Source: Crateriforma spongiae
GTDB lineage: Bacteria; Planctomycetota; Planctomycetia; Pirellulales; Pirellulaceae
Length of the DNA stretch: 64,000 bases
Direction: 5' to 3'
Assembly (NCBI RefSeq): GCF_012290005.1
Contig: NZ_JAAXMS010000004.1
Location: 434,001 to 498,000, forward strand
Shown: positions 39,214 to 49,716 of the stretch, piece after piece
How positions within the stretch are numbered: position 1 is the stretch's first letter
Layout: every line of letters begins with the position of its first letter
Translations under genes and position numbers: made by a program
Notes under the pieces: generated by a model
Database searches by the model: none
What the model was told of the DNA's origin: nothing
What the model saw: only the letters and a program-made list of their open reading frames with translations

Positions 39214-39661
39214 TCTCGGTCGCCTTCTTGCTGACGATCAAAAGATGGTCGCACACCAGAACGGTTTCGCCGTGCTGGTTCTGTACGTCCAGGTGTTCGG
39301 TCACGATGCCAACGTTGTCGCGTTTCTTGTGGTCCTTCTTTTCGGAAATCGTGACCACCGTATGTAGCGTGTCACCGATGAAAACCGGTTTGATGAACCG
39401 CAGTCGGTCATAGCCATAGCTCATGCCGTGCGGGTTGACGACCACGGCGGTCAGTCCGACGCCAACGGAAAACGTCAGCGTGCCGTGCACGATACGTTGC
39501 CCAAAGTCCTGGGTCTCGCACCACTGGGCGTCCATGTGATGGGGAAAGAAGTCGCCGGTCTGGCCCGCGTGCAACACGATGTCGGCTTCGGTGATGGTGC
39601 GTCCCAGCGTCGTCCGGGAATCACCCACCTGGTAGTCTTCGTAAAAGATCTCCTGGAACAC
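39206..39661 (-). CDS. MaoC-like dehydratase (catalytic motif intact)
   Basis: 151 residues, cytoplasmic, hot-dog fold. MaoC-type enzymes hydrate or dehydrate 2-enoyl-CoA or related CoA esters. The active-site motif is present as GDFFPHH (Asp37, His42), followed by [17 protein letters not shown]. The start is a GTG at 39661, two bases after the iclR stop, and the gene overlaps rhaT by eight bases. A second MaoC-like gene on the opposite strand (42932-43465) aligns well but lacks the histidine, so the two could form a mixed dimer. The substrate is unknown. Confidence 0.9.
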   Translation of the reverse strand: MFQEIFYEDYQVGDSRTTLGRTITEADIVLHAGQTGDFFPHHMDAQWCETQDFGQRIVHGTLTFSVGVGLTAVVVNPHGMSYGYDRLRFIKPVFIGDTLHTVVTISEKKDHKKRDNVGIVTEHLDVQNQHGETVLVCDHLLIVSKKATENG

Positions 39662-39662
39662 G

Positions 39663-40457
39663 TCACATGCCTTTCAAAAGGGTGGTGATTTGGGATGCCG
39701 CATCTTGGATGGTGGGCAGCAAATCGGTTTTGATTTCGGTCTTGCTTCGTTTCTGGATGCAGGGAACGGCCAAGACCGCGTTTTCACCCAGCCAAGCGTC
39801 TTCCAGCAAAACGTCGACGCCCAAGACGCCGGGTGTCAGACGGCTGGGGACGGTCATGAACTTCTTTCGCTGGAGCGACAGCAATTGCTGCTTGAGTTCG
39901 GTTTGTTGTGTCTTGTTCAGAGCTTGGAAATCGCTCAGCCCTGTCAGCCAGCCGTCGCGGATAGACGCCGGCAAATGAGCCAACAGCATCTTGCCGGCGG
40001 TCGTGTCGATCAGGCTGTAAGTCGTGTCTTCGCTGACGTTCAGCGAATGCATGTGTGGGCTGGGTTGGTTGTAAATCACACGCACACGATCGCCTTCGCG
40101 GATCGACAGGTGGCATGATTCACCGACCCGTCGAGCCAACGCTTGCATCGGAGCCATGGCTAGTTCGCGAAACCGCACATGAGCCGGGCAAGTGTGGGCC
40201 AAGCGGTACAACCGCATGGTCGGGCTGTAGCCGCTGGTTTCGGGATCCCGTTGGACATAGCCACGTTGTTCCAAGCAGTTCAGTAGCCGAAAGACCGAGC
40301 TGACCGGACGCTGCATGCGGCCCGCGATGGTCTTCTGCGACAGCGGCAGGGGCGAATCCATCAGCAGTTCCAACAGGTCCAAACCCTGTTCGAACGCGGG
40401 CACGCTGTACTTGGCCGGTTCCGGCTTGGCGGCGGTGGGAGGGGCGGATTCCTGCAC
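39663..40457 (-). CDS. IclR family transcriptional regulator
   Basis: 264 residues. The N-terminal winged helix is [20 protein letters not shown], and the C-terminal effector domain has [17 protein letters not shown] and [17 protein letters not shown], as in IclR proteins that sense small acids or sugars. It starts the MaoC-RhaT-GH117 operon and is divergent from the SBP/CoA-transferase operon, so a single regulator may set both. A GTGAATC/GATTCAC palindrome lies 18 bases upstream of its start (40476-40492) and could be its own operator. The effector is unknown. Confidence 0.93.
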   Translation of the reverse strand: MQESAPPTAAKPEPAKYSVPAFEQGLDLLELLMDSPLPLSQKTIAGRMQRPVSSVFRLLNCLEQRGYVQRDPETSGYSPTMRLYRLAHTCPAHVRFRELAMAPMQALARRVGESCHLSIREGDRVRVIYNQPSPHMHSLNVSEDTTYSLIDTTAGKMLLAHLPASIRDGWLTGLSDFQALNKTQQTELKQQLLSLQRKKFMTVPSRLTPGVLGVDVLLEDAWLGENAVLAVPCIQKRSKTEIKTDLLPTIQDAASQITTLLKGM

Positions 40458-40475
40458 GTTCTGGGTTTCCCTAGG

Positions 40476-40492
40476 TGAATCAAAGATTCACA
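40476..40492. promoter_or_regulatory. Candidate IclR operator palindrome
   Basis: A 17-base perfect inverted repeat GTGAATC-AAA-GATTCAC between the divergent iclR and SBP-like genes. IclR-type proteins bind such short palindromes. A second, imperfect site, GGAAATAAAATTCC, at 40541-40554 resembles the TGGAAAT-ATTTCCA pattern known for IclR. Either could control both divergent operons. Confidence 0.5.
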
Positions 40493-40630
40493 GTTTAAAA
40501 ACGTGTCTTGACCGGCGTCAACGGACCGGCTTCAATATACGGAAATAAAATTCCACCCAAGGAAAAGGGGTTCGGGGCTGCGAGAAGGCAATCCGGGCCC
40601 GCAAAGCCAACAACTGAGACTGTCACGGTC

Positions 40631-41797
40631 ATGTCTGAGTCGCCGATTCTGTTGAAAGGGATCACCTGGAACCACACTCGTGGTTTTGTGCCGATGATCG
40701 CCGCGGCGCAGCGGTTCGGTGAACTGAATCCGGGGGTGACGATCCAGTGGCAGAAGCGTTCGTTACAAGAATTCGCTGACCAGCCGCTGGGAGACTTGGC
40801 CGCACGGTTTGATCTGTTGGTGATCGATCACCCTTGGGCGGGCTTCGCCGCACGGCACGGAATCCTGACGTCGCTGGAAGACGTCATGCCGGCGGACTTC
40901 TTGGTCGATCAAGCCGCCAATTCGGTCGGGGTGTCACACGGCAGTTATCGTTACGCCGATCGCCAGTGGGCTTTGGCAATCGACGCTGCCACGCCGGTAG
41001 CTTCGTGGCGACCGGATCTGCTGCAGCGGCACGATTCGTCGGTACCTCGGACGTGGGACGACTTGCTTGATTTGGCCAAACGTGGCTTGGTCGCCATGCC
41101 GGGTATTCCGCAAGACACGTTGATGAACTTTTACATGCTGTGTTGTGTACCGGGATCCGATCTGTGTGAATCACCGGATGTGGTGGTCAACGAAGACTTG
41201 GGCGTGCGAGCACTTGAACAGTTGCGTGAGTTGGCGTCGTTGATGCCGTCGGTGACCTTCGATTGGAATCCCATCCAAGTCTACGAAGCGATGACGCAAG
41301 GCGACGACATCGCCTATTGTCCGTTCGCGTACGGGTACAGCAACTACAGTCGTGCCGGTTACGCCCGCCGGTTGTTGCATTTCGGCGACGTCGTTTCGAT
41401 GGACGGCGATCCGTTGCGGACAACGTTGGGCGGTACGGGTTTGGCGATTTCCAGCCAATGCCGACACATGGACGTCGCTGCGCTGTTTGCACAGATGGTT
41501 GCCGAGCCGGATTACCAACGGACACAGTACGTCGAAAACGGCGGGCAACCGGGGCATCGCAGTGCTTGGACCGATCCGGAAAACAACCGACGCACATGCG
41601 ACTACTTTGCCAACACGTTGCCCTGCTTGGATCGGGCGTATTTGCGTCCTCGATTCTACGGCAGCCTTCGTTTCCAAGACCGCGATGGTGGCGGGGCGCC
41701 AATCCGACGGTACTTGATCGACGGTGGTGACCCGAAGGCCGTATTGCAGACGTTGAACGAAATGTATCGCGACTGCAGAGAGGTTGTGGCGTCATGA
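40631..41797 (+). CDS. Solute-binding-protein-like protein without signal peptide (SBP1)
   Basis: 388 residues from ATG 40631; the frame continues upstream to 40508, but neither start gives a hydrophobic leader. The fold is an ABC-type extracellular solute-binding protein of family 1: [20 protein letters not shown], then [20 protein letters not shown] and [20 protein letters not shown], the usual lobes and hinge. There is no lipobox and no permease or ATPase gene nearby. Its stop overlaps the start of a CoA transferase (ATGA). A cytoplasmic ligand-binding partner of that enzyme is one reading (inference); a lost transporter subunit is the alternative. Confidence 0.85.
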   Translation: MSESPILLKGITWNHTRGFVPMIAAAQRFGELNPGVTIQWQKRSLQEFADQPLGDLAARFDLLVIDHPWAGFAARHGILTSLEDVMPADFLVDQAANSVGVSHGSYRYADRQWALAIDAATPVASWRPDLLQRHDSSVPRTWDDLLDLAKRGLVAMPGIPQDTLMNFYMLCCVPGSDLCESPDVVVNEDLGVRALEQLRELASLMPSVTFDWNPIQVYEAMTQGDDIAYCPFAYGYSNYSRAGYARRLLHFGDVVSMDGDPLRTTLGGTGLAISSQCRHMDVAALFAQMVAEPDYQRTQYVENGGQPGHRSAWTDPENNRRTCDYFANTLPCLDRAYLRPRFYGSLRFQDRDGGGAPIRRYLIDGGDPKAVLQTLNEMYRDCREVVAS

Positions 41798-42931
41798 TGC
41801 GTCCATTGGAAGGGCTGGTTGTCTTGGAGTTTTGCCAGTACCTGGCGGGGCCGTGGGCCGGGCTAAGGCTGGCCGACATGGGAGCCCAGGTGATCAAGGT
41901 CGAACGACCGGGAACCGGCGAAGCGTGCCGCAGTTTGGCGACCAAAAACTTGATGGTCGGCGGTGACAGCCTGGTCTTTCACACGATCAATCGCGGAAAG
42001 CAATCCTTTGCGGCCAACTTGAAAGACCCTGATGATTTGCAGCAGGTGAAGCAGTTGGTCAAGCGGGCCGACGTGATGACGCACAACTTCCGACCCGGCG
42101 TGATGAATAAGTTGGGCTTGGATTATGACGTCGTCCGGCAGTTGAACCCGCGGATTGTTTATGGCGAGGTGTCGGGGTACGGCAAAGAAGGGCCGTGGCG
42201 AGACAAGCCGGGTCAGGATTTGTTGGCTCAATCGATGACGGGGCTGATGTATTTGAACGGTCGTCGTGACAGTCCGCCGGTTCCGATTGGCGTTGCCGCA
42301 GCCGACGCGATTTGCGGCGTGCATTTCGCACAAGGGTTGCTGGCCGCGTTGGTGCGGCGGGGGAAAACGGGGCAGGGTGCTTTGGTCGAAGTCAGCTTGG
42401 TGGAATCGACCATCGACATGCAGTTCGAAGCGTTGACGACGTACCTGAACGATGGCCACCGTTTGCCAAACCGCAGCCACGGGTTTGCCGCGCATCCGTA
42501 CCAGGGGCCGCCTTATGGTGTGTACCCGACCGCCGATGGTTACCTGGCATTAGCGATGGGATCGCTGCCAAAGTTGGCCGTTCAGTTGCAATTGCCACAG
42601 CTGAAGCAGTTTGTCGACAGCAGGTCGGGTTTTCAGCATGCCGACGCGATCCGTGACTTGATCGCCGATCGGCTTGCCCGGCACTGTACCGATGACTGGT
42701 TGGAACAATTGGAAGCGGCGGACGTTTGGTGCGCCGAGGTGTTGACCTACGAACAACTGCGGCAGCGTGACGGGTACCGTGTTCTGCAGATGGAACAGCA
42801 GGTTCAGCGGGACAACGCATCGGTGCGGACGCTGCGATGTCCGATCCGAATCGACGGCCAGCGATTGTTCTGTGGTTCGGCGGCGCCTGTTGTGGGTGCC
42901 GACAACGACACGCTGACCCGGGAATTGCAAG

Positions 42932-42939
<8 letters not shown>
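41794..42939 (+). CDS. Type III CoA transferase, CaiB/BaiF family (first copy)
   Basis: 381 residues, cytoplasmic. The family transfers CoA between acids through an aspartyl-CoA thioester; the catalytic Asp is visible in [13 protein letters not shown] (Asp142). Other family blocks are [16 protein letters not shown] near residue 25 and [20 protein letters not shown] before the active site. The ATG at 41794 overlaps the SBP1 stop by four bases, and its own end overlaps the MaoC-like gene by eight bases. It is similar by eye to the second copy (44999-46147) across the whole length, which suggests a duplication. Acid substrate unknown. Confidence 0.93.
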
Positions 42940-43465
<526 letters not shown>

Positions 43466-43466
43466 T

Positions 43467-45002
43467 ATGAAGACGTTAGTGACGACTTTGTCGATCTCCG
43501 TTGTGACGGTTCTGGCATTCCTGTCGATGTCGCCGGCCACTGCGGACGAACCGGCCGGCGGACCGTTCCAGCCGACTTGGGAATCACTGGAAGCTTACGA
43601 GTGTCCGGAGTGGTTTCGTGATGCAAAGTTCGGCATCTATGCACACTGGGGTGTCTATTCTGCACCCAGCGGCAAGACCAACACCGATTGGTATGGCCGC
43701 AACATGTACAAGACCGGACACCCGAACAACGTTGAACATCTGGAACGATTCGGTGACCTGAAGGAGTTTGGGTACAAGGATTTCGTTCCAATGCTGACGG
43801 CGGAAAAGTTCGACGCCGACCAGTGGGTGGACCTGTACGTCCAGGCCGGTGCACGGTTCGCCGGACCGGTGGGCGAGCATGCCGACGGGTTTTCGATGTG
43901 GGATTCCAAGGTGAATCCATGGAACGCGGCACAGATGGGACCACACCGTGACGTGGTGGCGGAGATGAAGGCGGCGGTGGAGAAACGCGACTTGAAATTC
44001 TTGGTCAGTATGCACCATTCATGGCACTGGGGTTGGTTCCCGACGTGGGATCAAAACACTGACGCATCGGATCCGAAGTTCGCTTCGTTGTATGGCCCGA
44101 AAATGAACTCGATCGAGGTCCAGGCTCGGTCGTTGCCATACGGATCGGATTCCAATAAGTCGACCTATCCGATGCCGTCGGACGTGTTCGAACGCACTTG
44201 GTTGGAAAAGGTCAATGAAGTCGTCACGGGTTATTCACCGGACATGTTGTGGTTCGACAACCGCATGCAGATCCTTTCGGAATCGGTGCGACAAAAGATG
44301 GTTGCCTGCTTTTACAACCATGCGCTGTCCCAAGGCCAGCAGCCCGTACTGACCTATAAACGTCCCGACTTGGCAATCGGGACTGCCACGGTCGATTTGG
44401 AACGCAGCCGGATGCCCGATGTCTATCCTGATCCCTGGCTGACTGACACTTCGATTTCACCATCGACTTGGTCGTACGCGTCGGACATGAAATTGTATTC
44501 GGCCGATCGGATCGTCGACGACCTGGTCGATATCGTCAGCAAGAATGGATGCATGTTGCTGAACATCGCGCCCGCACCGGATGGCACGATCCCGTCGGAT
44601 CAACAACAGGTGTTGCGCGACATTGGCGATTGGTTGCGAATCAACGGCGAAGCGATTTATGGATCGCGGCCGTGGTTGATGTTTGGCGAAGGCCCAACGT
44701 CGACGCCGGTGGGGCACCTGGCTGACGTGAAGTTCAACGGTTTCGGCAGCAAGGACATTCGCTACACGACCAACCATGGCAATCTTTATGCCATCGCGTT
44801 GGATCGACCGGCCGAAGGTGAAAAGGTGCAGATCGTATGGCTGGGGTCATCGACCTATCGTGGGGAAATCACCGACGTCACCTTGGTGGGACATGAGGGA
44901 AAAATCCAGTGGGAACGCACCAAGGACGGACTGAAGATTCAGATCCCCGAGAAGACCGAATGCAAGTACGCCTATGTCTTCAAAATCGGACGTGAATCAT
45001 GA
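43467..45002 (+). CDS. Alpha-L-fucosidase, GH29 (second copy)
   Basis: 511 residues with a signal peptide ([19 protein letters not shown]). GH29 motifs are [20 protein letters not shown] and the nucleophile Asp264 in DMLWFDNRM. The substrate loop reads [10 protein letters not shown], with Ala where the first fucosidase has His (AEHHDG), so the two enzymes may prefer different linkages or substituents (inference). It is exported, yet it is embedded between cytoplasmic CoA-ester genes, starting one base after the MaoC-like stop and overlapping the next CoA transferase by four bases. This ties extracellular fucose release to the CoA pathway. Confidence 0.93.
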   Translation: MKTLVTTLSISVVTVLAFLSMSPATADEPAGGPFQPTWESLEAYECPEWFRDAKFGIYAHWGVYSAPSGKTNTDWYGRNMYKTGHPNNVEHLERFGDLKEFGYKDFVPMLTAEKFDADQWVDLYVQAGARFAGPVGEHADGFSMWDSKVNPWNAAQMGPHRDVVAEMKAAVEKRDLKFLVSMHHSWHWGWFPTWDQNTDASDPKFASLYGPKMNSIEVQARSLPYGSDSNKSTYPMPSDVFERTWLEKVNEVVTGYSPDMLWFDNRMQILSESVRQKMVACFYNHALSQGQQPVLTYKRPDLAIGTATVDLERSRMPDVYPDPWLTDTSISPSTWSYASDMKLYSADRIVDDLVDIVSKNGCMLLNIAPAPDGTIPSDQQQVLRDIGDWLRINGEAIYGSRPWLMFGEGPTSTPVGHLADVKFNGFGSKDIRYTTNHGNLYAIALDRPAEGEKVQIVWLGSSTYRGEITDVTLVGHEGKIQWERTKDGLKIQIPEKTECKYAYVFKIGRES

Positions 45003-46147
45003 GGCCGTTGGAAGACATTCTGGTCATTGATCTCAGTCAGTTCTTGTCCGGTCCGTCGGCAAGTTTGCGGCTGGCGGATTTGGGTGCTCGGGTGATCAAA
45101 GTCGAACGTCCGGCGACCGGCGACATCTGCCGTCACCTGTACGTTTCTGACTGTGAGATTGATGGCGAATCGACGATCTTTCATGCGATCAATCGTAACA
45201 AGGAAGGCTACGTTGCGGATCTGAAAGACGCCGGAGATCTTGCCAAGGTCCGGCAACTGATTTCGAAAGCCGATGTGGTGCTGCACAACTTTCGGCCCGG
45301 TGTGATCGACCGACTTGGGTTGGACTACGCCAGCGTGAAAGCCATCAATCCCGGCATCGTCTATGGCGAAATCAGCGGCTATGGCAAAGAAGGGCCATGG
45401 AAATCCAAACCGGGGCAGGACTTGCTGGCCCAATCCTTATCCGGCATGACGTGGCTTAGCGGTAACGCCGACGACGGCCCGGTTCCGGTCGGTGTTGCGA
45501 TTGCGGACATCTGGGCCGGCGCGTTGTTGGTGACCGGTGTTTTGGCTTGTCTGGTCCGGCGATCGATTCGTGGCGAAGGTGGTTTGGTGGAAGTCAACAT
45601 GCTGGAAGCGATGTTGGATTATCAATTCGAACCGCTGACCGTGCATCTTCAAGACGGTTCGCAACCCGAACGGACCGCCACGAACAACGCACACGCGTTG
45701 CTGGGGGCACCGTACGGCGTCTACCAAACCGCGGACGGATACTTGGCGTTGGCGATGGGCAGCATCGTTCAGTTGGGTGAACTGTTGGATTGCCAAGAGC
45801 TGACACGGTACACCGATCCGAAAAGCTGGTATGACCAGCGGGACGAGATCAAACAAATCTTGGTCGACCGCCTGGTCACACGACGGACCGCGGATTGGTT
45901 GGCGATCCTTGAACCGGCAGACATCTGGTGTGCCGAGGTGTTGAACTGGGATCGTCTGATGCACTCCGAAGGTTTCCAGGTTTTGGACATGACCCAGCAA
46001 GTCACCCGCGGCAACGGAACCGGTTATCAAACCACGTGCTGTCCGATTCGCATTGATGGCCAGCGTCTCAAGGCGGCACGCGGGTCCTGTGATCTGGGCG
46101 AACACAACGAATCCATCGATCGCGAACTTGCGATTGCCGGTGGATGA
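44999..46147 (+). CDS. Type III CoA transferase, CaiB/BaiF family (second copy)
   Basis: 382 residues, cytoplasmic. Catalytic Asp141 is in [13 protein letters not shown]; other family blocks are [16 protein letters not shown] and [20 protein letters not shown]. It resembles the first copy throughout, including the C-terminal [20 protein letters not shown]. The start ATG overlaps the fucosidase stop by four bases. The following SBP-like gene overlaps its end by eight bases if the GTG at 46140 is used. The repeated SBP/CoA-transferase pairing suggests that each transferase works with its own binding protein (inference). Confidence 0.93.
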   Translation: MRPLEDILVIDLSQFLSGPSASLRLADLGARVIKVERPATGDICRHLYVSDCEIDGESTIFHAINRNKEGYVADLKDAGDLAKVRQLISKADVVLHNFRPGVIDRLGLDYASVKAINPGIVYGEISGYGKEGPWKSKPGQDLLAQSLSGMTWLSGNADDGPVPVGVAIADIWAGALLVTGVLACLVRRSIRGEGGLVEVNMLEAMLDYQFEPLTVHLQDGSQPERTATNNAHALLGAPYGVYQTADGYLALAMGSIVQLGELLDCQELTRYTDPKSWYDQRDEIKQILVDRLVTRRTADWLAILEPADIWCAEVLNWDRLMHSEGFQVLDMTQQVTRGNGTGYQTTCCPIRIDGQRLKAARGSCDLGEHNESIDRELAIAGG

Positions 46148-47447
46148 TCGCCGGCTGAACGAATTTTCCGATCCCCACCGGACATTCCAGGCAAAGCAAG
46201 TGACTTCGGAACGACAAGACGTGTTGCGAATTGCGGTTCGACGCTTCGAACCCTTTGAGCGTTCGATCGCGCAGATGTGGTCCGCGTTCTGTGCATCGAC
46301 CGGATGTACCATGCGGATCGAAGCGGTGCCGTTGGACTTGCATCCACTGTACGAGGCGACGCTGGGCGGTGGCGGGCTATCAAACGGCGACTGGGACATC
46401 GCCCAGATGACGACCGACTGGATTGCCGAAGCGCAGGCGGCCGGCGCGTTGATGAACCTGCGGCCGATGATCGAAGCGAACCCGCCGGAAGATTTTCCCG
46501 ATGGCTGGTCAACGTCGATGTTGGGCTTTCAAGACTTTGGCGATTCCATCGTCGGATTGCCGTTTCATGACGGTCCGGAATGCTTGATCTATCGCAAGGA
46601 CTTGTTTGAAGACGACGGCAACCGTGATCGCTATTTCAAGCGGACCGGTCGCGAATTGGCGGTGCCGGCGACGTGGGACGACTTTCACCAAGTCGCACGT
46701 TTTCTGACCGATCCAAAGCGGAATCAGTACGGAACCGTGGTGGCAGGATTCCCCGATGGTCATAACACGGTATTTGATTTCGCGCTTCACGTTTGGACAC
46801 GTGGCGGTGAACTGGTGGATCCGGCGACCAACCGAGTGATCGTGGATTCGCCGGCGGCCCATCGTGGGATGCGTTTCTATCGCGAACTGTTGCAGGATAC
46901 GACCGCCATTCATCCCGATTGCCGGGACCTCGATTCGGTGAAATCGGGGCTGGCCTTCGCACGGGGCGAAGTCGCGATGATGGTGAATTGGTTTGGCTTC
47001 GCATCGATGAGCGAAGTCGTGGATGAAAGCGTGGTCAAAGGAAAGGTCGACTTGGCCCCAATCCCACACGATCCTGATGGTTCGTCGGCTTCATTGAACT
47101 GTTATTGGCTGCACACGATCCGGGCGGGGTCAATGCATGCATCGGTTGCCTACGATTTCATTCGGTTCATGGTCAATCGTAAAAACGACAAACGGTTGAC
47201 GTTGAATGGTGGAACGGGATGTCGCAGGAGCACTTGGTGTGATGCAGACGTGAATGGCCAAGTCCCGTATTACCATCGTCTGGAATCGCTGCATGAATTT
47301 GCCCGCACATTGCCGCGATTGGCCAACTGGTCGCAATTGGCCGCCGTCATCGATGACTTGGTCATTCAAGCAATGAATTCGGAAAAGCCGGTCGAGCAAA
47401 TCACGGCTCTCGCACAGTCTCGCATCGATGAAATTCAAGGATCATGA
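46140..47447 (+). CDS. Solute-binding-protein-like protein without signal peptide (SBP2)
   Basis: 435 residues from a GTG at 46140, or 415 from the GTG at 46200; no ATG fits, and neither start gives a signal peptide or lipobox. The family 1 solute-binding pattern is clear: [20 protein letters not shown], then [20 protein letters not shown], a hinge, and [13 protein letters not shown]. No transporter genes are present. It overlaps the CoA transferase upstream and, by ATGA, the Gfo/Idh gene downstream. Its role as a cytoplasmic ligand binder is inferred from these facts, not shown. Confidence 0.83.
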   Translation: MDDRRLNEFSDPHRTFQAKQVTSERQDVLRIAVRRFEPFERSIAQMWSAFCASTGCTMRIEAVPLDLHPLYEATLGGGGLSNGDWDIAQMTTDWIAEAQAAGALMNLRPMIEANPPEDFPDGWSTSMLGFQDFGDSIVGLPFHDGPECLIYRKDLFEDDGNRDRYFKRTGRELAVPATWDDFHQVARFLTDPKRNQYGTVVAGFPDGHNTVFDFALHVWTRGGELVDPATNRVIVDSPAAHRGMRFYRELLQDTTAIHPDCRDLDSVKSGLAFARGEVAMMVNWFGFASMSEVVDESVVKGKVDLAPIPHDPDGSSASLNCYWLHTIRAGSMHASVAYDFIRFMVNRKNDKRLTLNGGTGCRRSTWCDADVNGQVPYYHRLESLHEFARTLPRLANWSQLAAVIDDLVIQAMNSEKPVEQITALAQSRIDEIQGS

Positions 47448-48529
47448 TGATGGACATTCAATACAAGCCCGAACTGCCCGAAAGCGGACGTCCGATCATC
47501 ATTCTTGGCGCCGGTGGGATCGTCAAAGACGCCCATTTGCCCGCGTACCGCCAAGCCGGTTTTCAAGTACACGGCATCTACAATCGAACCATCGCGAAGG
47601 CGCAAGACTTGGCGGATCAATATGGGATCCCCAATGTCTACACGTCGGTGCAACAAGCGGTCGCCGACGCGCCGGAATCGGTCGTCTGGGATCTGGCCCT
47701 GATGCCGCCGCAATTTGTCGACGTGATGAATCAGTTGCCCGATGGGTCACACGTGTTGATCCAGAAACCGATGGGCGATTCGTGGGAACAGACCCAAGCG
47801 ATTCGCGATGTCTGTCAGCGCAAAGGGCACAACGCGGCGATCAATTGCCAGTTGCGGTTTGCACCGTTCGTGCTGGCGACGCGTTGGTTGATGCAGCAAG
47901 GATTGCTGGGGGAACTGCATCACATGGAAGTGCATGTGGAGGTTTTCACGCCCTGGCACCTGTTCCCCCACATTCATCCGTTGCCGCGTGTGGAGATCCA
48001 GCAGCACAGCATTCACTATGTCGATTTGATTCGGTCGTTTTTTGGGGACCCCGAAAAGGTGTACGCGCGGACGGTGAAGCATCCCAAGCAGCGCGAATTG
48101 GCGTCGACTCGCAGCACGATCATGATGGACTATGGTGACGAAATCCAAGCCACGATTTTGACCAATCACGGTTACGATTTCGGACTGCACAATCAACAAA
48201 GCTATATCAAATGGGAGGGAACCCGCGGGGCGGTCAAAGCGAAGATGGGATTGCTGATGAACTATCCTGACGGCGTACCGGATCAGTTCGAAATCTGTTT
48301 GTTGAAAGACGATCAGCCGCCGAAATGGGAGACCATTGCTTTGGAAGGATCTTGGTTTCCGGAGGCCTTCATCGGAACCATGGCATCGGTCCAGCGTCAC
48401 GCCGAAGGCAGTTGCGATGTCATGCCCACGGGGATCGACGATGTCATGCGCACCAGGGCCTGTGTCGAAGCCGCCTATGAATCGAACGACACCGGCGGAT
48501 GCGTCGTCGACTACGCCGCGGCAAAATGA
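47444..48529 (+). CDS. Gfo/Idh/MocA family oxidoreductase
   Basis: 361 residues. The N-terminal Rossmann motif is IIILGAGGIVKDAHLPAYRQ, followed by the conserved lysine region VLIQKPMG (usually EKP; here QKP), then a C-terminal sheet domain with HSIHYVDLIRSFFG. These NAD(P)-dependent enzymes oxidise or reduce sugars and sugar derivatives. It is the last gene of the overlapping operon (ATGA overlap with SBP2) and is a candidate for the fucose dehydrogenase step (inference). Cytoplasmic; substrate unproven. Confidence 0.9.
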   Translation: MMMDIQYKPELPESGRPIIILGAGGIVKDAHLPAYRQAGFQVHGIYNRTIAKAQDLADQYGIPNVYTSVQQAVADAPESVVWDLALMPPQFVDVMNQLPDGSHVLIQKPMGDSWEQTQAIRDVCQRKGHNAAINCQLRFAPFVLATRWLMQQGLLGELHHMEVHVEVFTPWHLFPHIHPLPRVEIQQHSIHYVDLIRSFFGDPEKVYARTVKHPKQRELASTRSTIMMDYGDEIQATILTNHGYDFGLHNQQSYIKWEGTRGAVKAKMGLLMNYPDGVPDQFEICLLKDDQPPKWETIALEGSWFPEAFIGTMASVQRHAEGSCDVMPTGIDDVMRTRACVEAAYESNDTGGCVVDYAAAK

Positions 48530-48765
48530 TCCACTTTTTGGCGGTGGTTGACGCTCATTGCTGGATCAGAACGGCCGCGAAGGTGTTGAGGTTTCATCTG
48601 GGGACACGACTCTCTTCAGCGACTCAACAGCACAACTTTCGACATGCCTTATCTCCTGTCATCGGATATTCAGTAAGATCGTGTGCTCCCACGAGACCGC
48701 GAAGCTAAGCCGAAACCGTTTCGCGCAACGACTGAAACATTTTCCCTTTGAGATCAAGAACACTG

Positions 48766-49686
48766 ATGCCATCAACCATACGACTGACGGGAATTCTGAT
48801 CCTCTTGCCGCTCTTCCCGTTGCTCTCGCACGTGCAAGCACAAGAAACGCAAAGCGACTCCGTCGTTGCTGAGGGCGCGACGCTGAAGCTGATTGGCGAC
48901 GGTTACAAATTCACCGAGGGACCGACCGCCGATGATGCTGGAAACGTCTACTTCACCGACCAACCGAATGACCGAATCGTTCGGTGGGACGCCAAGACCG
49001 GAGAACTTTCGGACTGGCTTTCACCCTGCGGACGCAGCAACGGTCTCTACTTTGTGGCACCGCAAAGCTTGATCGCGTGCGCGGATGAAAACAACGAACT
49101 CTGGCGTATCGACTTGAAAACGAAAGAGCACGAGTTGCTGGTCGGCCAGTTTGAAAACCGTCGTTTCTCCGGTCCCAACGATTGTTGGGTCGATCAAGAC
49201 GGCGCGATCTATTTCACTGACCCGCTTTACAAGCGACCGTACTGGAAGCACTCCATTGCCGACGATCACCCGCGTGGCGTCTATCGGCTTTCAACGGATG
49301 GATCGATCACGCAAGTCGCCAGTGACTTGGTCCAACCCAACGGCATCATCGGTGATGCAGAGAAGCGTCATCTATATGTCGCGGATATTGGTGATAAGAA
49401 GATGTATCGATATGTGATCAATCCAGACGGCAAGCTGACCGAACGAGAGCTCTTCTGTGCGTCGGGCAGCGATGGTGTGACGCTGGACGTCGATCGTAAT
49501 CTTTATCTGACCGGCCGTGAGGGGGTTATGGTCTTTGACAAGACTGGGAAGCGAATCGACACCATTGCGGTGCCCAAGGGCTGGACCGCGAACGTGACTT
49601 TCGCGGGGCCAAAGTTCGACCAGTTGTTCATCACCGCCGGTGACAGCGTCTTTACGATTCCGATGGCGACGACGGGACTTCGATAG
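48766..49686 (+). CDS. SMP-30/gluconolactonase-like protein, exported
   Basis: 306 residues from ATG 48766, with a signal peptide (ILILLPLFPLLSHVQA). It is a six-bladed SMP-30 propeller: KFTEGPTADDAGNVYFTDQP (Glu metal ligand), FSGPNDCWVDQDGAIYFTDP (Asn and Asp ligands), VQPNGIIGDAEKRHLYVADI and GSDGVTLDVDRNLYLTG. The family hydrolyses sugar lactones with a bound divalent metal. Opening of fuconolactone is a natural guess given the fucose genes, but it is exported and 236 bases from the operon, so the link is loose. It converges with the giant PQQ-type gene. Confidence 0.9.
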   Translation: MPSTIRLTGILILLPLFPLLSHVQAQETQSDSVVAEGATLKLIGDGYKFTEGPTADDAGNVYFTDQPNDRIVRWDAKTGELSDWLSPCGRSNGLYFVAPQSLIACADENNELWRIDLKTKEHELLVGQFENRRFSGPNDCWVDQDGAIYFTDPLYKRPYWKHSIADDHPRGVYRLSTDGSITQVASDLVQPNGIIGDAEKRHLYVADIGDKKMYRYVINPDGKLTERELFCASGSDGVTLDVDRNLYLTGREGVMVFDKTGKRIDTIAVPKGWTANVTFAGPKFDQLFITAGDSVFTIPMATTGLR

Positions 49687-49716
49687 ACACGTCGCGGCCA
49701 TTCGCTTATCGCTCGC

